A stretch of 64,000 nt of DNA from assembly GCA_021521415.1 (NCBI GenBank), contig JAIQDT010005777.1, forward strand, positions 62,001 through 126,000, written 5' to 3'. Position numbers and translations under genes: made by a program. The stretch's first letter is position 1. Every line of letters starts with the position of its first letter. Of the stretch, positions 46,899 to 59,647 are shown one piece after another. The DNA is from Bidens hawaiensis (taxonomy: Eukaryota > Streptophyta > Magnoliopsida > Asterales > Asteraceae). The notes under the pieces were generated by a model. It was not told the origin of the DNA. It searched no databases and saw only the letters and a program-made list of their open reading frames with translations.

Positions 46899-49800
46899 TT
46901 ACTGGCTTTTGCCATTTTGTTGCGAGGCAGCAAAATCACGGATGACCTCGATTGCCTTTTGATGGGCCGTCTTATTCTCAATCCTTGCAAGTGCATCTAC
47001 AGCATCATATGTTTCCTTGTCGGTAAATAGCTTCAAGTAGTACCGTGATGATGATTTTGGTACCCCCTCCCACTTTCCAACTATTTCTTCAAGTTTTTCA
47101 AATCCCTAAATATACATACAATATTATTATCTTTATTTTGACAAAGTATAAGCTTAATGACCAATAAAGATTTTTAATATGGGTAGCAAATTAGACGTGT
47201 TATACTAATATGGAATGCAGAAGTGTGCATGAAGCAGAAAACAAAAAACACCAAATTAAATGAACCAAAACAAAAACCGACAGTTTGGTTTTACATTATC
47301 ATAGAAACTGACCCGAGTGCATGGATTTCATTTATAAGTACTGAATGTTAATTTAATTTACAAAAAACATAAATATTTTAGGCCAAATATATTATCAATT
47401 AACCATTAATTAACAATATTAACAAAATATATGTATACCCAAAAGTTTCAAGCCCACATGGTAAAACCAAAAACTGAACCCAAACCTAAAACTGAAAAAT
47501 CAAAACCAAACAGTTTTCGAAAACTCAAAAACCTAGTGGTATAGTTACATTAATTAACACAGACGTACTAGCCCAAATTCATTATTTTTAGCCAACATTT
47601 TTCTGGCGACTCAGATGGTAGAACCGAAAAAAAATAAAACCAAGCATTTTCAAAAACCAAATTTTCGTATTTGGTTCGGTTTGAGCCCAAACCGATCCCT
47701 AATGAAATGAATCAAATTACGTTTTAACCTGTTGGGTAAATGGCAACGGGTCGAAAGTCGCTCAAAGTGTAAAATGTAAATGCATAAAACCTCCTAAGTC
47801 ACATTATTTATATATTAGTGATCTAATTTTGTGAAGTGGTCATTTTTAAAAACATTGGATAAAAGGTGGTCAACCCAACATGAAAAAGAAAACATTTTGC
47901 TACCTCTATTTTAATATTATTTATACGGATATTAAACAGTGTTTCTAACCATGCGATTTGTGAAGTCGCCAAATGATTCTTTAGATTTCCTCTTCACTCT
48001 CCATGTGTAAAATAGAGGTTCAAAAACCTTCTCAAGGTCCTGTATTTTAACCCTGTTCATAAAAGTTCTGGCTAATGTAGTTTGAGCCGGTGTTCCCCCG
48101 AGCCAGATCTAAAGAAAAAACGAAAAAATTAATTTCTTTTTGAAGATATATTTTTATCAAAGATATGACAACTTCTAGATATTAATACAATAAATACCTG
48201 ATAGCTATTTGGACCATCACCAACTAATCCAAGTTCAGCCATGTAGGGTCGAGCACAGCCATTAGGGCAACCCGTGACTCTAACTACTATCGATTCATTA
48301 TATGGGAGACTAACCTGACATTACAATATTAATGACTGTTAAAATACACACGCATACACAGAGCATATATATAGGGCTTGGATCTCTTCAGAGAAATCAA
48401 AACAATTTAAAAACTTTTAGAACTCCTAAGTAACAACCAATCAAACTATATATTTATTTTATACATTTATTATTTAATATTATTTGAGGGTAGTCTTGTC
48501 ACTTGTTATTTGTAAATTAGTGATTACATATATGAAATCACAAGCTTACGTGTGAAATAAGCAAAATTACACATGTACATAAATGTGTATACACACACAC
48601 ACACACACACATATAGATCACTAAAGATGTTAAAATTTTATTTCTCAAAGAACATACCTTCTCAAATACAGCTCGAACACGCTTAAGAAGGTCGGGAATT
48701 CCTCGCTCGGCTTCGGTTATGGCGAGAGGGCAGAGGGGCAAAGCAGGGCATGCCATTGCAGTTATGTTAAGGGGGTCCACATAAGTAGGAGGCTACATAA
48801 GTAAAAATATATATAAATGCACATATATATGTACTGGCCAAAACAAAAGAAAATAAGATATGCATGACAGATATGTGATTACCAAGAGGCCGCCTTGTGC
48901 TAGAGCTACAGTGATAGGGCGTTTCCAAGAGGGACGAATATCACAAAGAACGATGTTTTGGTTCGCGGTGATGCGTACATTCAAATTATACTTCTCGATT
49001 ATTTCCCGTAACGTCTTCTTTGCAATTCCTTTAACCCGACCACTGTCAACATGGAGCCCACAAAACAAACGACCATCACCCTGATACAAATAAGCTTTGT
49101 TTAAGCAATCAACTCATAACTTAAAAGAACGAACCAAATTATGTGAAGAAACTGTAATGAAGCTTACTTGTTCATGCCAACCCAGATGGCTTTTAAACTC
49201 CCACTCAGGCAGCTCTCGTGCAGGTTCAAACGTCTTTCCATAATACTGCTCTACAACAGACCTAAACTTTTCAATCCCCCATGAATCTATCAAATACTTC
49301 ATTCTGCTGTACCTGCGGTCATCTCGTCTACCATTTTCTCGTTGTGCGACAACAATAGCCTTCACCGCATACAAAATATCCTCATTAGGCACATAGCCTA
49401 TCGGCTCGGCTAAACGAGGAAATGTGGTTTCCATCCTATGCGTCCTTCCCATCCCACCACCAACCTGAAAAGCATATATAAATACTCAAATATACAGCAA
49501 CCGACAATATTAAATGAGTATAATGCATAATAGAAGTGACATACGTATATATTGAAACCCTGTGGTTCTCCATTATCATCAGACACAACCACAACACCAA
49601 TGTCGTTTGTGAAAAGATCAACCGAGTTATCAGTAGGCACAGTAACTGCTATCTTGAACTTTCTTGGCAAGAACTGAGTTCCATAAATTGGTTCAGCTGA
49701 GTCAGGAAAGTTAGTCCCATGTGAATTATCATTGCGGGCTTTCACAACTTCAGGCGGTTCTGAAGTCATAAATTGCTCCCCATCAACCCACATGTCATAA

Positions 49801-50765
49801 TAAAATCCAGACTGTGGAGTTAAAAGTGCTGCAATGTTGTCTGCTGTTTCTTGTGCAAAAAGGTAATCTTTCCTCACAAACGGGGCAGCAGGAGCAAGAA
49901 CGTTTCTGTTGAGATCACCACATGCACCAAGTGTTGATCCCATGTTTTTGATGATGGTGCTCATAACTGTTTTAAGGTCCTTTTTGAGCACTCCGTGAAG
50001 CTGAAAGGTTTGTCTGGTGGTCAACCGAAGGGTTCCAATTCCAAACTGATCGGCAAGATCATCCATGGCAAGGTACAGCTGGTTGGAAACTTTTCCACAC
50101 GGGTTCTTTGTACGAAGCATAAACGAGTATGATCTAGCACCTCTTTCATCTCTGTTGTATTGCTGGTAACTTCCATGGAACTTGATGAGTTGTGTAGCAG
50201 CCTCATTGATATTAGGAGCATCAGTTAACAACTCTTCATTCAGAGGGTAGCGTATGTAGTTGCTTTGTTCTTTGAATATCTCAACCTTACTTCGTTTAGT
50301 CTCAACAGAAGCTTCCTTCTTCAGTGGCTGCAAAAACAAATATCAGTATAGATTAATAGAGATATAACAATCAGAACGATGATGTGTTTGAAATGCTGAA
50401 GCTTCAATATGATTCTTTTAAGTTGAGATTTAAGCTTCACTTAAGAAACTCTCTGATTTCAATAGAAGCTTTTTATTTTTTATTATTTTTTTAAAGAATC
50501 GGAACACAAAAGAACCTAATTCCCCAACCCGTAAAACAGTAGTAAATCTCAGACAAGAGAGAAGCTAATTGATGGGGCTAAAGAAAGAAAGAAAAATTCA
50601 AATCAAAATGAATGAATGCACCGTGGAAACAGCTCTGATGGCGGAAGATGAAGAAGAGAAGGAATGGTGGAGCAAAATGGAGTAGGTAGATGAGTAGCAG
50701 GTGTTGTTGTTGCTCTTAAATCCAGTGAATTGAGGTCCGATCGATGACGCCGCCGCTGCAGACAT
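46899..50765 (-). CDS. SIR: Sulfite reductase [ferredoxin], chloroplastic
   Basis: Reduces sulfite to sulfide with six electrons from ferredoxin in plastid sulfur assimilation; plant SiR also binds plastid DNA. Exons, minus strand: 50765-50622, 50327-49545, 49464-49168, 49080-48883, 48792-48658, 48314-48198, 48108-47950, 47105-46899. All introns are GT-AG in phase 0, giving 679 residues with no break. The Ser-rich N-terminus (about 1-50) is a transit peptide. [69 protein letters not shown] and [12 protein letters not shown] are typical. The siroheme-Fe4S4 ligands are Cys489 and Cys495 ([13 protein letters not shown]) and Cys535 and Cys539 ([10 protein letters not shown]). The C-terminal tail (about 68 residues after exon 7) is longer than that of Arabidopsis, as in tobacco and pea. 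Confidence 0.95.
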
Positions 50766-50820
50766 CGGAATCCGATTGATTGACTGAATGATGAGGGTTT
50801 GTGAAATGAAGAATGAATAT

Positions 50821-50830
50821 TATATTTATA
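50821..50830 (-). promoter_or_regulatory. TATA box of SIR
   Basis: On the minus strand TATAAATATA lies about 56 bases before the SIR start codon. It is followed by cacaaaccctcatcattcag, which looks like a short 5' leader. No other TATA-like site lies between it and the microsatellite upstream. Confidence 0.55.
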
Positions 50831-50912
50831 GGAAAAAAGAAAGAAAGATGGTGGTATCGGATGGTTGGTAAGTAAGGTAAAGCAAAACAAAGGGAGGCGG
50901 AGATGAGGACGA

Positions 50913-51044
<132 letters not shown>

Positions 51045-51070
51045 TGTTGGTGCTGCTCTCTCTCTCTCTC

Positions 51071-51537
51071 GTGTTTATGTCACGTGCCCATCACACGACC
51101 ACACTTTCTTTGTATTTGCTGCCACCACGCGCTACGTTTGACTGCGTCTTTCTACTCGCCTCCGAAAATATTATTAACTAGCTTATAAACCAAACAATCA
51201 ATCTCAACCTAAGTACCTAACATCATTAATTATGTTTAACATGCATTCACAAAAGCAATAATATGTATATAAAAGTTAGGATGTGTAACTTAAAGCCATT
51301 TGATGACATGGACCCAAAAATTATCGTGCTCACATTCAACACTGCTTTTAATTCCTCTATGTAACATCTCAAAACAATTTTCAAGTTTTTCGGTTGAGCA
51401 CATATTTAATCCAATATAGCTTGATTGGATTCATTTTGATAAGCCTAATGATTTAAAATTCATAAACAACTTCAAAGCTTTCAAATTATGTTGCATCTAT
51501 TATTAACATAATTAAGAATTAAACATCTTACATCTTT
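51071..51537. other. Distal SIR upstream region to the edge of the gypsy element
   Basis: AT-rich non-coding DNA. A cacgtg core (51081-51086, 'gtcacgtgccc') is an E-box/G-box-like site that could serve the SIR promoter. No gene seen. Confidence 0.4.
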
Positions 51538-52679
51538 TGTAAAGTGTAAATGACAATCTAAATAAACAATCATACATAAAATGGCACAAAGCGTGAGTTT
51601 AATTTCATGTAAAAAGCATTCATTCATACATCTTCAAAATATAAATTCCAACACAAATAAATTATAATTTGTGACAAAAGAAATAAATAACGTTAAGAAC
51701 ATCAATAAATAAACTTTGGTTGGTGAAGAGGTAGGTCCCAGCAGAGCCCAGTTGGACCCGCAAGACTCACCTTGAAGAGGGACGTCTGCACAAGGACCAA
51801 CTGGTTCCGCAGGACCAACCATGCTCAGAGATGAAGACCTTACGCGCAGTACGCCAGCTGTTCCCGCAGGAAAAGCCTCCCAATGGTGAAGTACCTCGCC
51901 TGTTCCCGCAGTTGCGGATACAAGCCTTCAGGAAGGCTACCCGCACTAATAGCAAGGCTACACGCACAAGGCACTAACTCTCAATAATTCAGTAATGTCA
52001 CCTGAAGAAGGATGAGCAAGGCGGGAATACTCCCGCCCAAATGAGCCAGTCCGTACGCTTCTGGAAGATCTTTTGTACTATACCTGCCAAGGTATGGACA
52101 AAATAGACAAGATCTGACCAAAGCAGCCCATGAACCAATCACAGGGTGACAGCTCACCGACAACAGTACGAGGAGCATGCTCTAGTACTGTTTGTCACTA
52201 TTAGCCGCTGCCTACTCACCAACCCTTGTCGTGGCACGCACATAGCCTGCAGTTGGTGGAAAGGGAACAGTACACAGCCGACCTTGTCACTATCAGCCGC
52301 TACCTACCCACCAACCAGCATGGCACGTGCGTAGCCCATAGTTGGTAGAACATGAATATTATACAGCTGGCTGTACCTGCTTGGAAACCTACCTTCGGCT
52401 ATAAATACTCCAACACCTTGGAACGGTATGATCATCTGGTATTTTACCTTCACTAGCTATTTCTCTCAATATACACTTATATTCAGAGCAATCTAGTCTG
52501 ATTCTCACGCCGGAGGGTGGTCACAAGGAGGAACCCCCCCTTCTCAGTGACGAGCTCACGGTGTCTGTTTTGCAGGTCATCTGAAGAACATCCTTCTTTG
52601 CCGGACCTAACCTCGCGGGAAACATTACTTAAACCCCAGATTATCCATAATCTGCTAGGGGTCGATTAGTGTTTCTTCA
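51538..52679 (+). repeat. 5' LTR of the gypsy element
   Basis: It starts TGTAAAGTG and ends TTTCTTCA, 1142 bp. A TATA box, tataaata, lies at 52400-52407 and is followed by the probable transcript start near 52430. Confidence 0.95.
52400..52407 (+). promoter_or_regulatory. TATA box of the gypsy 5' LTR
   Basis: cggctataaatactcc, a good plant TATA context, with the same site in the 3' LTR at 59368-59375. It would drive the genomic RNA of the element. Confidence 0.6.
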
Positions 52680-52697
52680 TTGGCGCCATCCGTGCAT
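52680..52697 (+). other. Primer-binding site of the gypsy element
   Basis: ttggcgccatccgtgca directly follows the 5' LTR. tggcgcc-type sites are usual in Tat/Athila-like gypsy elements; I did not match it to a specific tRNA. Confidence 0.6.
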
Positions 52698-52743
52698 TAA
52701 AGCTAGAACTAATTCAGTTTTTTCAAAACTTCTAAAAAAAAAA

Positions 52744-53385
52744 ATGGTTAACGTTACTCCGGTCCCAAGGCCAGTAAGTGACCAAGAAACCCTGGTAACC
52801 ACAACCCCAGCTACTGGGGGGAACACCGGCGGTTACACAAATTTTACGAACACTACCCTGGTTACCCAAGCCGGGGCAAGTGCAGTAAACAATATTTCAC
52901 TGGGATTCACTGATGCCCAGTTGGAGAAACAGACGAGGCTCCCTCGCCAAACACTCGATCAAGTTAAGGCGTGGGCCGAAGCACGTCAGAAGGAATTCCA
53001 AACTGAGTTGGATGAACGCTTGCGTTCACTCCAACAAGCTGACGAATTCGGAAGCACTCGACAACAGCTCAACATGAACAGTGAGTGCGAGTACTCGGAC
53101 GATGATCGGGAGGAATCCGACACTGACGCGAACCCTCGCCATAGGGCGAAAGGGAAGCGTAAAGAAACGGACTTCCAACCAAGAAGGAATTTCGGAGAAA
53201 CCTTCAAACCAAGGAACGCGGGGGAAACCCACGCGACTTCTCCAAAACCTTTAGACCAACTGCTGCAAATGCGGGAACATCCAAGTTTGCAAGGGACATT
53301 GCGGAAGCAATCGCTCCGAGAAGTGCCAAACAGATGTCCAACATCGGCACTTACGATGGTCTATCCGACCCAGATGATCACTTGA
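52744..53385 (+). CDS. Gag N-terminal part of the gypsy element (ends at a frameshift)
   Basis: The ATG at 52744 begins MVNVTPVPRPVSDQETLV. The frame includes a hydrophilic region with RQTLDQVKAWAEARQKEF and an acidic/basic stretch (CEYSDDDREESD, RAKGKRKETDFQPRR). True coding sense ends near the five-G run at 53220-53224. After it the pol frame (one base back) gives RDFSKTFRP and AKQMSNIGTYDG, while this frame runs on to an accidental stop at 53385. Gag and pol were therefore one frame, as is usual for Tat elements. Confidence 0.8.
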   Translation: MVNVTPVPRPVSDQETLVTTTPATGGNTGGYTNFTNTTLVTQAGASAVNNISLGFTDAQLEKQTRLPRQTLDQVKAWAEARQKEFQTELDERLRSLQQADEFGSTRQQLNMNSECEYSDDDREESDTDANPRHRAKGKRKETDFQPRRNFGETFKPRNAGETHATSPKPLDQLLQMREHPSLQGTLRKQSLREVPNRCPTSALTMVYPTQMIT

Positions 53386-56300
53386 ACAGATTCATAGCGG
53401 GGGCAACCGTCAGTAACTGGACGGAACCCACGTGGTGTTATATGTTCCAGATGACGCTGGTTGGAGCGGCCAGGGCGTGGTTTGATCGTTTACAGGTCCA
53501 CCACATCTATGATTGGGCGGACTTTCAACACAAGTTCAGCCAACACTTCAGTCAACAGAGGAAATATACTGAAGAACAGTGGACGATCCTCAACTGCGTG
53601 AGAAAGGGAGATGAATCTTTACTAGACTTCATCACTCGCTTCAACTCCAAAAAGCTGAGTCTGGGCAACATAAGTGAAGATCTTGTTCGCGCCGCTTTCA
53701 TCCAGGGCGCCGAATACCCAGATCTTATCCGCACGTTGACGGGTAAGGACGGCATGCCATCCACATGGGATGCCATCATGACGGCGGCCAAGCGCTTTGC
53801 CGAGACGGACAAGCAACTGGGTAGGGATCTTCCCCAGAGTACACACCTCTACACGCAGAGGACCAGAGAAAACAATGTTCGGATCGCCCGGCAGAACAAA
53901 AAGAGGAAGCTAGGTATTTGGCAGTCAAGGGTAAACTTTGACACCTCATCCAGCTCTCGCCCTCTTGTTGGCGGAAGGGATAACACGCACCCTTCAAGCC
54001 GAAAACACCGGTGGACGCCACTCACCAAAAGCGTCACGGAGATATTTGCCACCGAAAAACTCCCATGGCCAAAAGCTCCAATGATCCGGCAGCGACCAAA
54101 TGCGGATCAAAGCAAATCCTGTGACTTCCACGGGACAAAGGGTCACAATACAGAGGAGTGTACATCCTTGAAGGATATTGTTGAAACATTCGTCAAGGAT
54201 GGAAGACTGGCACACCTTGTGGCATCAATCAAGAATGGAGGAAGAAATGATAACCGGTATAAAGGCAACGGACGAAAGCCCGTTGACATCAGCATCCACA
54301 TGGTTCATGGCAACATCAGAGGAAGAAAGAGACGAACGACAGAACCATGCGAATGGAAGGAAGCTGAGGTACGCTTCCCGCGAGTGCCAGGAAGACCCAG
54401 CAAGGAAGGCCCTATCGTCATCAAAAGCCAGCTGGGGCATTACATAACTTCCTGCACTCTTGCTGACAACGGCGCCTCGTCAACAGTTATGTACAGGCAG
54501 TTCTTCGACAAGCTAGACGACGAAGACAAGGAACGCCTGGAAACGGTTTACGCCTCAATGGAAGGGTTCGACGGCAGCACAAACACCCCCCTGGGTATCC
54601 TATCTTTCCCCGTCATTCTCACGGACGGGAAATACTCCCGCACAGAAGACGTGGACTTCGTCGTGATGAGGAAGCCACACCACACATACGACATTCTCTT
54701 CGGGAGAGACGGGATGGCAAGATTCAATGCCGTGGTATCTTCAGTCCACGACATGATGGGATGGCCAACTGCTGAGGGTGTAGCGATGATCACCGGTATC
54801 CCCCAGGTATGCATCGCATCCGTCTCATCTAAACCCAAACCAAATATGGCTAAACCAACTATCACCGAACCAGAAAAATGGGCCCTCAATGGCAAATACC
54901 CTGACCAGGCTGTTACCATTGGCCCAACAATCACTGATCCTACGCGCACCTTACTCAAACGCTTACTACAGAGAAACGCTGACATCTTCGCGTGGACACC
55001 AGCTGACATGACTGGGGTACCTCGAAGTAAAGCAGAACATAAGCTCAAGTGTGACCCGGCTTTTACGCCAGTCATACAACAGCGCAGAGTAATGGGGGCG
55101 GAACAGGCTAGCGCGTGTAGAACCCAAGTCAAGGAACTCCTTGACGCGGGCATCGTACGCGTTAGTAGATATCAAACATGGGTTGCAAATCCCGTTATGG
55201 TACCGAAGGCTAACAAACAATGGCACATGTGTATAGATTTCAAAGATTTAAACAAAGCATGCCCCAAAGATTGTTACCCGTTACCCGAAATTGACCTCAA
55301 AGTGGATTCGTTAGCACCGTTTCGCCTTAAATGCTTCCTTGACGCATATAAGGGGTACCATCAAATCCACATGGCTGTAGATGATCAGGACAAAACCGCA
55401 TTTCGGACGCCCGATGGCACATTTTGTTATCAAATGATGCCATTCGGACTTAAGAATGCAGGGTCCACATACCAACGCCTGATGGATAAAAAGTTTCATG
55501 CCCAAATTGGGAGAAACTTGGAAGTCTACATGGATGATTTGGTCATCAAAAGCCCTGAGCCAGAAGCGATGTTGAAAGACATCGAAGAAACTTTCAACAC
55601 GCTCAGAAAGATAAACATGAAGCTCAACCCGAGCAAGTGTTCCTTTGGGATGGAAGAAGGGAAGTTCTTGGGAGTCATTGTTACTAAAGATGGCTTCAGA
55701 GCGAACCCTGAAAAGGTCGAAGCCATTATCAAAATGGAATCACCTACTACCATCAAGCAAGCCCAGACACTGAATGGACGCCTAGTCGCACTTAACCGCT
55801 TTTTGTCAAACCATGCGGATAGGTCGTTCCCATTCGTGTCAACATTGAGAAACTGTTTAAAGAAAACGCACTTCCGCTGGACACCAGAAGCGGAAGCAGC
55901 TTTCCAGGAAATTCGGTCACGCCTGATCGAACTCCCGACACTCACAGCACCAGAAGTGGGGGAGGAATTAATCATATACCTTTCCGCCACAGACAGGGCA
56001 ACCGGGGCAGTCCTGCTTGTAGAGCGAAAAGGTATCCAGATGCCTATTTACTATGTTAGCCGTGTCCTAACAGACGTAGAAACCCGGTACACTACCCTGG
56101 AAAAATTAGTTTTAGCGCTTATACAGGCTTCACGCAGGCTAAGACGATATTTTCAAGGTCACCCAATCACCATTCTCACCAACTTCAAACTTGCTAACGT
56201 TCTAGGCAAACCCGAGTTATCGGGACGTCTAGCCAAATGGGCAATTGAGTTGGGGGAATATGCGATAAAGTACAAGCCAAGACCAGCCATAAAAGGCCAG

Positions 56301-58103
56301 GTCTTGGCCGACTTTATTGCAGAAGTCCCTGCTTCGCGGGAGAAAGAGTGCCAGGAGGAGGCTCAACCCTCCCCAACACAGGACACCGATGACGTCTGGC
56401 GACTCTACATTGATGGAGCAGCCAGCAACGAGGGTTCAGGCGCAGGGTTGAAACTAACCAACCCAGCAGGCCAAGAATACACTTACGCTATTCGACTGGA
56501 TTTTCCAAGTACGAATAACGAAGCAGAATATGAAGCATTCTTGGCCGGGCTGAGAATTGCGCGTAAGATGGGAGTGAAAAACTTGGAAGCCCACGTGGAT
56601 TCCATGTTAGTAGCCAACCAAATAAACGGGACGTACACGGCCGTGAACGACACAATGGCCCTGTACCTCGCACAAGCAAAAACCCTTATGCGCGATTTTA
56701 ATGATTGTAAAGTCATACACGTCAAGCGTAGCGAAAACAAATCTGCGGATGCGTTAAGCAAGCTTGCATCATTAGCCTTCACCCATTTGGGAAAGGACAT
56801 CCGCATTGAACTCCTTGAAGCACCATCAGTCCCGCACAAGGAAATTTGTGTCATCCAAACCGGCACAGAAACGTGGATGACACCGATAATAACTTACCTT
56901 GCAGCGGGTATACTACCAGAGTCAAAAACACAGGCAAGAAAAATACGTTGTAAAGCATTAAACTATCAACTCATCGATGACATCCTTTACAGAAGTAACT
57001 TTCTTGGCCCACTCTTAAGATGCGTGGACAACCAAGATGCTGACTACCTCATAAGGGAAGTACACGAAGGCATCTGTGGAGTATACGCAGGTCCACGCGT
57101 TGTTGTAGCTAAGCTAAACAACGCGGGATACTATTGGCCGGGGATGCATACGGATGCGCTGGCATACATCAGAAAGTGTAGGTCTTGCCAGCTCTACGCA
57201 CCCAACACGCATCGCCCGAAGAATGAACTTGTTCCAGTCACCTCTTCATGGCCATTTCAGAAGTGGGCCATCGATGTGACAGGCCCATTTCCTACAGCAG
57301 CAGGAAACGTTCAGTTCCTAGTGGTAGCCATCGACTACTTCACCAAGTGGATAGAAGCAAAACCCTTAGCCCAAACAACCGCAAAACATATTAAAAAATT
57401 TATTTGGGAATTTATTATTTGTTTTTTTGGACTTCCACAGACTTTGGTGAGTGATAACGGCACCAACTTTGCTGACAAGAAGCTACAAAAGTGGCTGGAA
57501 GAACTTCAAATCACCCACACCTTTACCTCAATGGCACACCCGCAAGGTAACGGTGAGGTGGAAAGAGCAAATAAAAGCATCGTCGAAGGTATAAAGAAAA
57601 GACTACTGGAACACAGATCCGGCTGGGTAGACGAAGTTCCGCACGTCCTTTGGGCAAACAGAATGCTGAAAAAGGCCAGTACGGGAGAAACCCCGTTCAG
57701 CCTCACTTATGGCACTGAAGCCATGGTCCCAGTCGAAATTGGTTTACCCTCACCAAGGGTCTCGATGCAGCCGGAAGACAATGATGCGGAAAGATGGTTA
57801 GACCTTATGCTAACCGAAGAACGCAGAGACTTAGCCGCAGTGCGTGAAGAAAACTACAAGCGACAAATGCAAAAGTACTACAACACGCGGGTAAAACTCC
57901 GCAACTTCAATGTAGGAGACTACATATTGCGTAACAACGAGGCTTCAAACCAAGAGCGCCCAGGAAAACTGGCACCGGTCTGGGAAGGACCGTACATTAT
58001 CAAAGAAGTTTTGGGAAAAGGCGCATACCGGCTCGAAAGGCTCGACGGCACTCCTATCCCAAGAACATGGAACGGAGCTCAATTACGCAAATGTTACATG
58101 TAG
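53225..58103 (+). CDS. Gag-Pol polyprotein of the gypsy element: capsid, protease, RT, RNase H, second RNase H, integrase
   Basis: The first ATG is at 53334 (residue numbers from there). Retrotrans_gag is about residues 1-120 (GTYDGLSDPDDHLNRF, WFDRLQ). A zinc-knuckle-like CDFHGTKGHNTEEC starts at 263. The protease active site is D377 in ADNGASSTVMY (DNG rather than DS/TG). RT catalytic YMDD is at 732-735, with MPFGLKNAGSTYQ before it. RNase H is about 850-960. The second RNase H starts at YIDGAASN (1025) with NNEAEYEA and ENKSADALSKLA. Integrase has a zinc-binding part with CRSCQ, then D1314 (AIDVTGPF), D1374 (SDNGTNF) and E1410 (GEVERAN), an exact D-35-E spacing. The frame ends with a GPY/F-like WEGPYIIKEVLGKGAYRL. 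No stop, so pol is intact. Confidence 0.93.
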
Positions 58104-58503
58104 ATCAATTCCAAACTTGTAAAGAAAAGGCCTAGAGCCACTTCTAATGGAAATGATTCTCCTTTCACATTGTGTTGATAGCCTTACCTTTATACTTATG
58201 AACTTCCCACACTGATATGCCGGTATTCACCGCATAAATATGGGAAGAAGTAAGTCGTTGCGTGTGGAAGGCGGCAAAACCCGCATAAACACATAAAACG
58301 GTAAAAATTTCTAAGGGAAAGATAAGGAAAACCTTCACGCAGGTCAGCTATAGGTGAAGTTTGGTCATCCCAATAAATGAAAGTGACGGTCCTACCCTCA
58401 CAATCATGATAGAGGAAACTGAACATTAACCTATTGGCAACCACGCGTCGAAAGGTTAACTTATTCAAAACACTTAGAAAATTTCAAAGAAAAAGGTAAA
58501 GTT
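58104..58503 (+). other. 3' untranslated region of the gypsy element
   Basis: About 400 bp without coding capacity between the pol stop and the 3' LTR. The last 20 bases (tttcaaagaaaaaggtaaag) are the likely polypurine tract. Confidence 0.6.
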
Positions 58504-59647
58504 TGTAAAGTGTAAATGACAATCTAAATAAACAATCATACATAAAATGGCACAAAGCGTGAGTTTAATTTCATGTAAAAAGCATTCATTCATACATCTT
58601 CAAAATATAAATTCCAACACAAATAAATTATAATTTGTGACAAAAGAAATAAATAACGTTAAGAACATCAATAAATAAACTTTGGTTGGTGAAGAGGTAG
58701 GTCCCAGCAGAGCCCAGTTGGACCCGCAAGACTCACCTTGAAGAGGGACGTCTGCACAAGGACCAACTGGTTCCGCAGGACCAACCATGCTCAGAGATGA
58801 AGACCTTACGCGCAGTACGCCAGCTGTTCCCGCAGGAAAAGCCTCCCAATGGTGAAGTACCTCGCCTGTTCCCGCAGTTGCGGATACAAGCCTTCAGGGA
58901 AGGCTACCCGCACTAATAGCAAGGCTACACGCACAAGGCACTAACTCTCAATAATTCAGTAATGTCACCTGAAGAAGGAATGAGCAAGGCGGGAATACTC
59001 CCGCCCAAATGAGCCAGTCCGTACGCTTCTGGAAGATCTTTTGTACTATACCTGCCAAGGTATGGACAAAATAGACAAGATCTGACCAAAGCAGCCCATG
59101 AACCAATCACAGGGTGACAGCTCACCGACAACAGTACGAGGAGCATGCTCTAGTACTGTTTGTCACTATTAGCCGCTGCCTACTCACCAACCCTTGTCGT
59201 GGCACGCACATAGCCTGCAGTTGGTGGAAAGGGAACAGTACACAGCCGGCCTTGTCACTATCAGCCGCTGCCTACCCACCAACCAGCATGGCACGTGCGT
59301 AGCCCATAGTTGGTAGAACAGGAATATTATACAGCTGGCTGTAGCTGCTTGGAAACCTACCTTCGGCTATAAATACTCCAACACCTTGGAACGGTATGAT
59401 CATCTGGTATTTTACCTTCACTAGCTATTTCTCTCAATATACACTTATATTCAGAGCAATCTAGTCTGATTCTCACGCCGGAGGGTGGTCACAAGGAGGA
59501 ACCCCCCCTTCTCAGTGACGAGCTCACGGTGTCTGTTTTGCAGGTCATCTGAAGAACATCCTTCTTTGCCGGACCTAACCTCGTGGGAAACATTACTTAA
59601 ACCCCAGATTATCCATAATCTGCTAGGGGTCGATTAGTGTTTCTTCA
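58504..59647 (+). repeat. 3' LTR of the gypsy element
   Basis: 1144 bp, the same borders as the 5' LTR and differing at about seven sites. The indels are one extra G after cttcag (near 58898) and one extra A in gaagaaggaatg (near 58980). Confidence 0.95.

Larger units (their letters stand above)
51538..59647 (+). mobile_element. Nearly intact Ty3/gypsy retrotransposon, Tat lineage
   Basis: Two LTRs (51538-52679 and 58504-59647) enclose a primer-binding site, gag, and a 1589-codon pol frame with protease, RT, RNase H, a second RNase H and integrase. The second RNase H next to integrase is the mark of the Tat (Ogre/Retand) group. The LTRs differ, by my reading, at five substitutions and two one-base indels, so the copy is young. 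No matching target duplication is visible (tcttt left, gttgg right). It lies about 770 bp upstream of the SIR start codon. Confidence 0.95.

Noticed and set aside
53218..53228. Programmed -1 frameshift site
   Set aside because: The heptamer in the gag frame does not fit X-XXY-YYZ; a lost G is the simpler reading, so it is kept only as an open finding.
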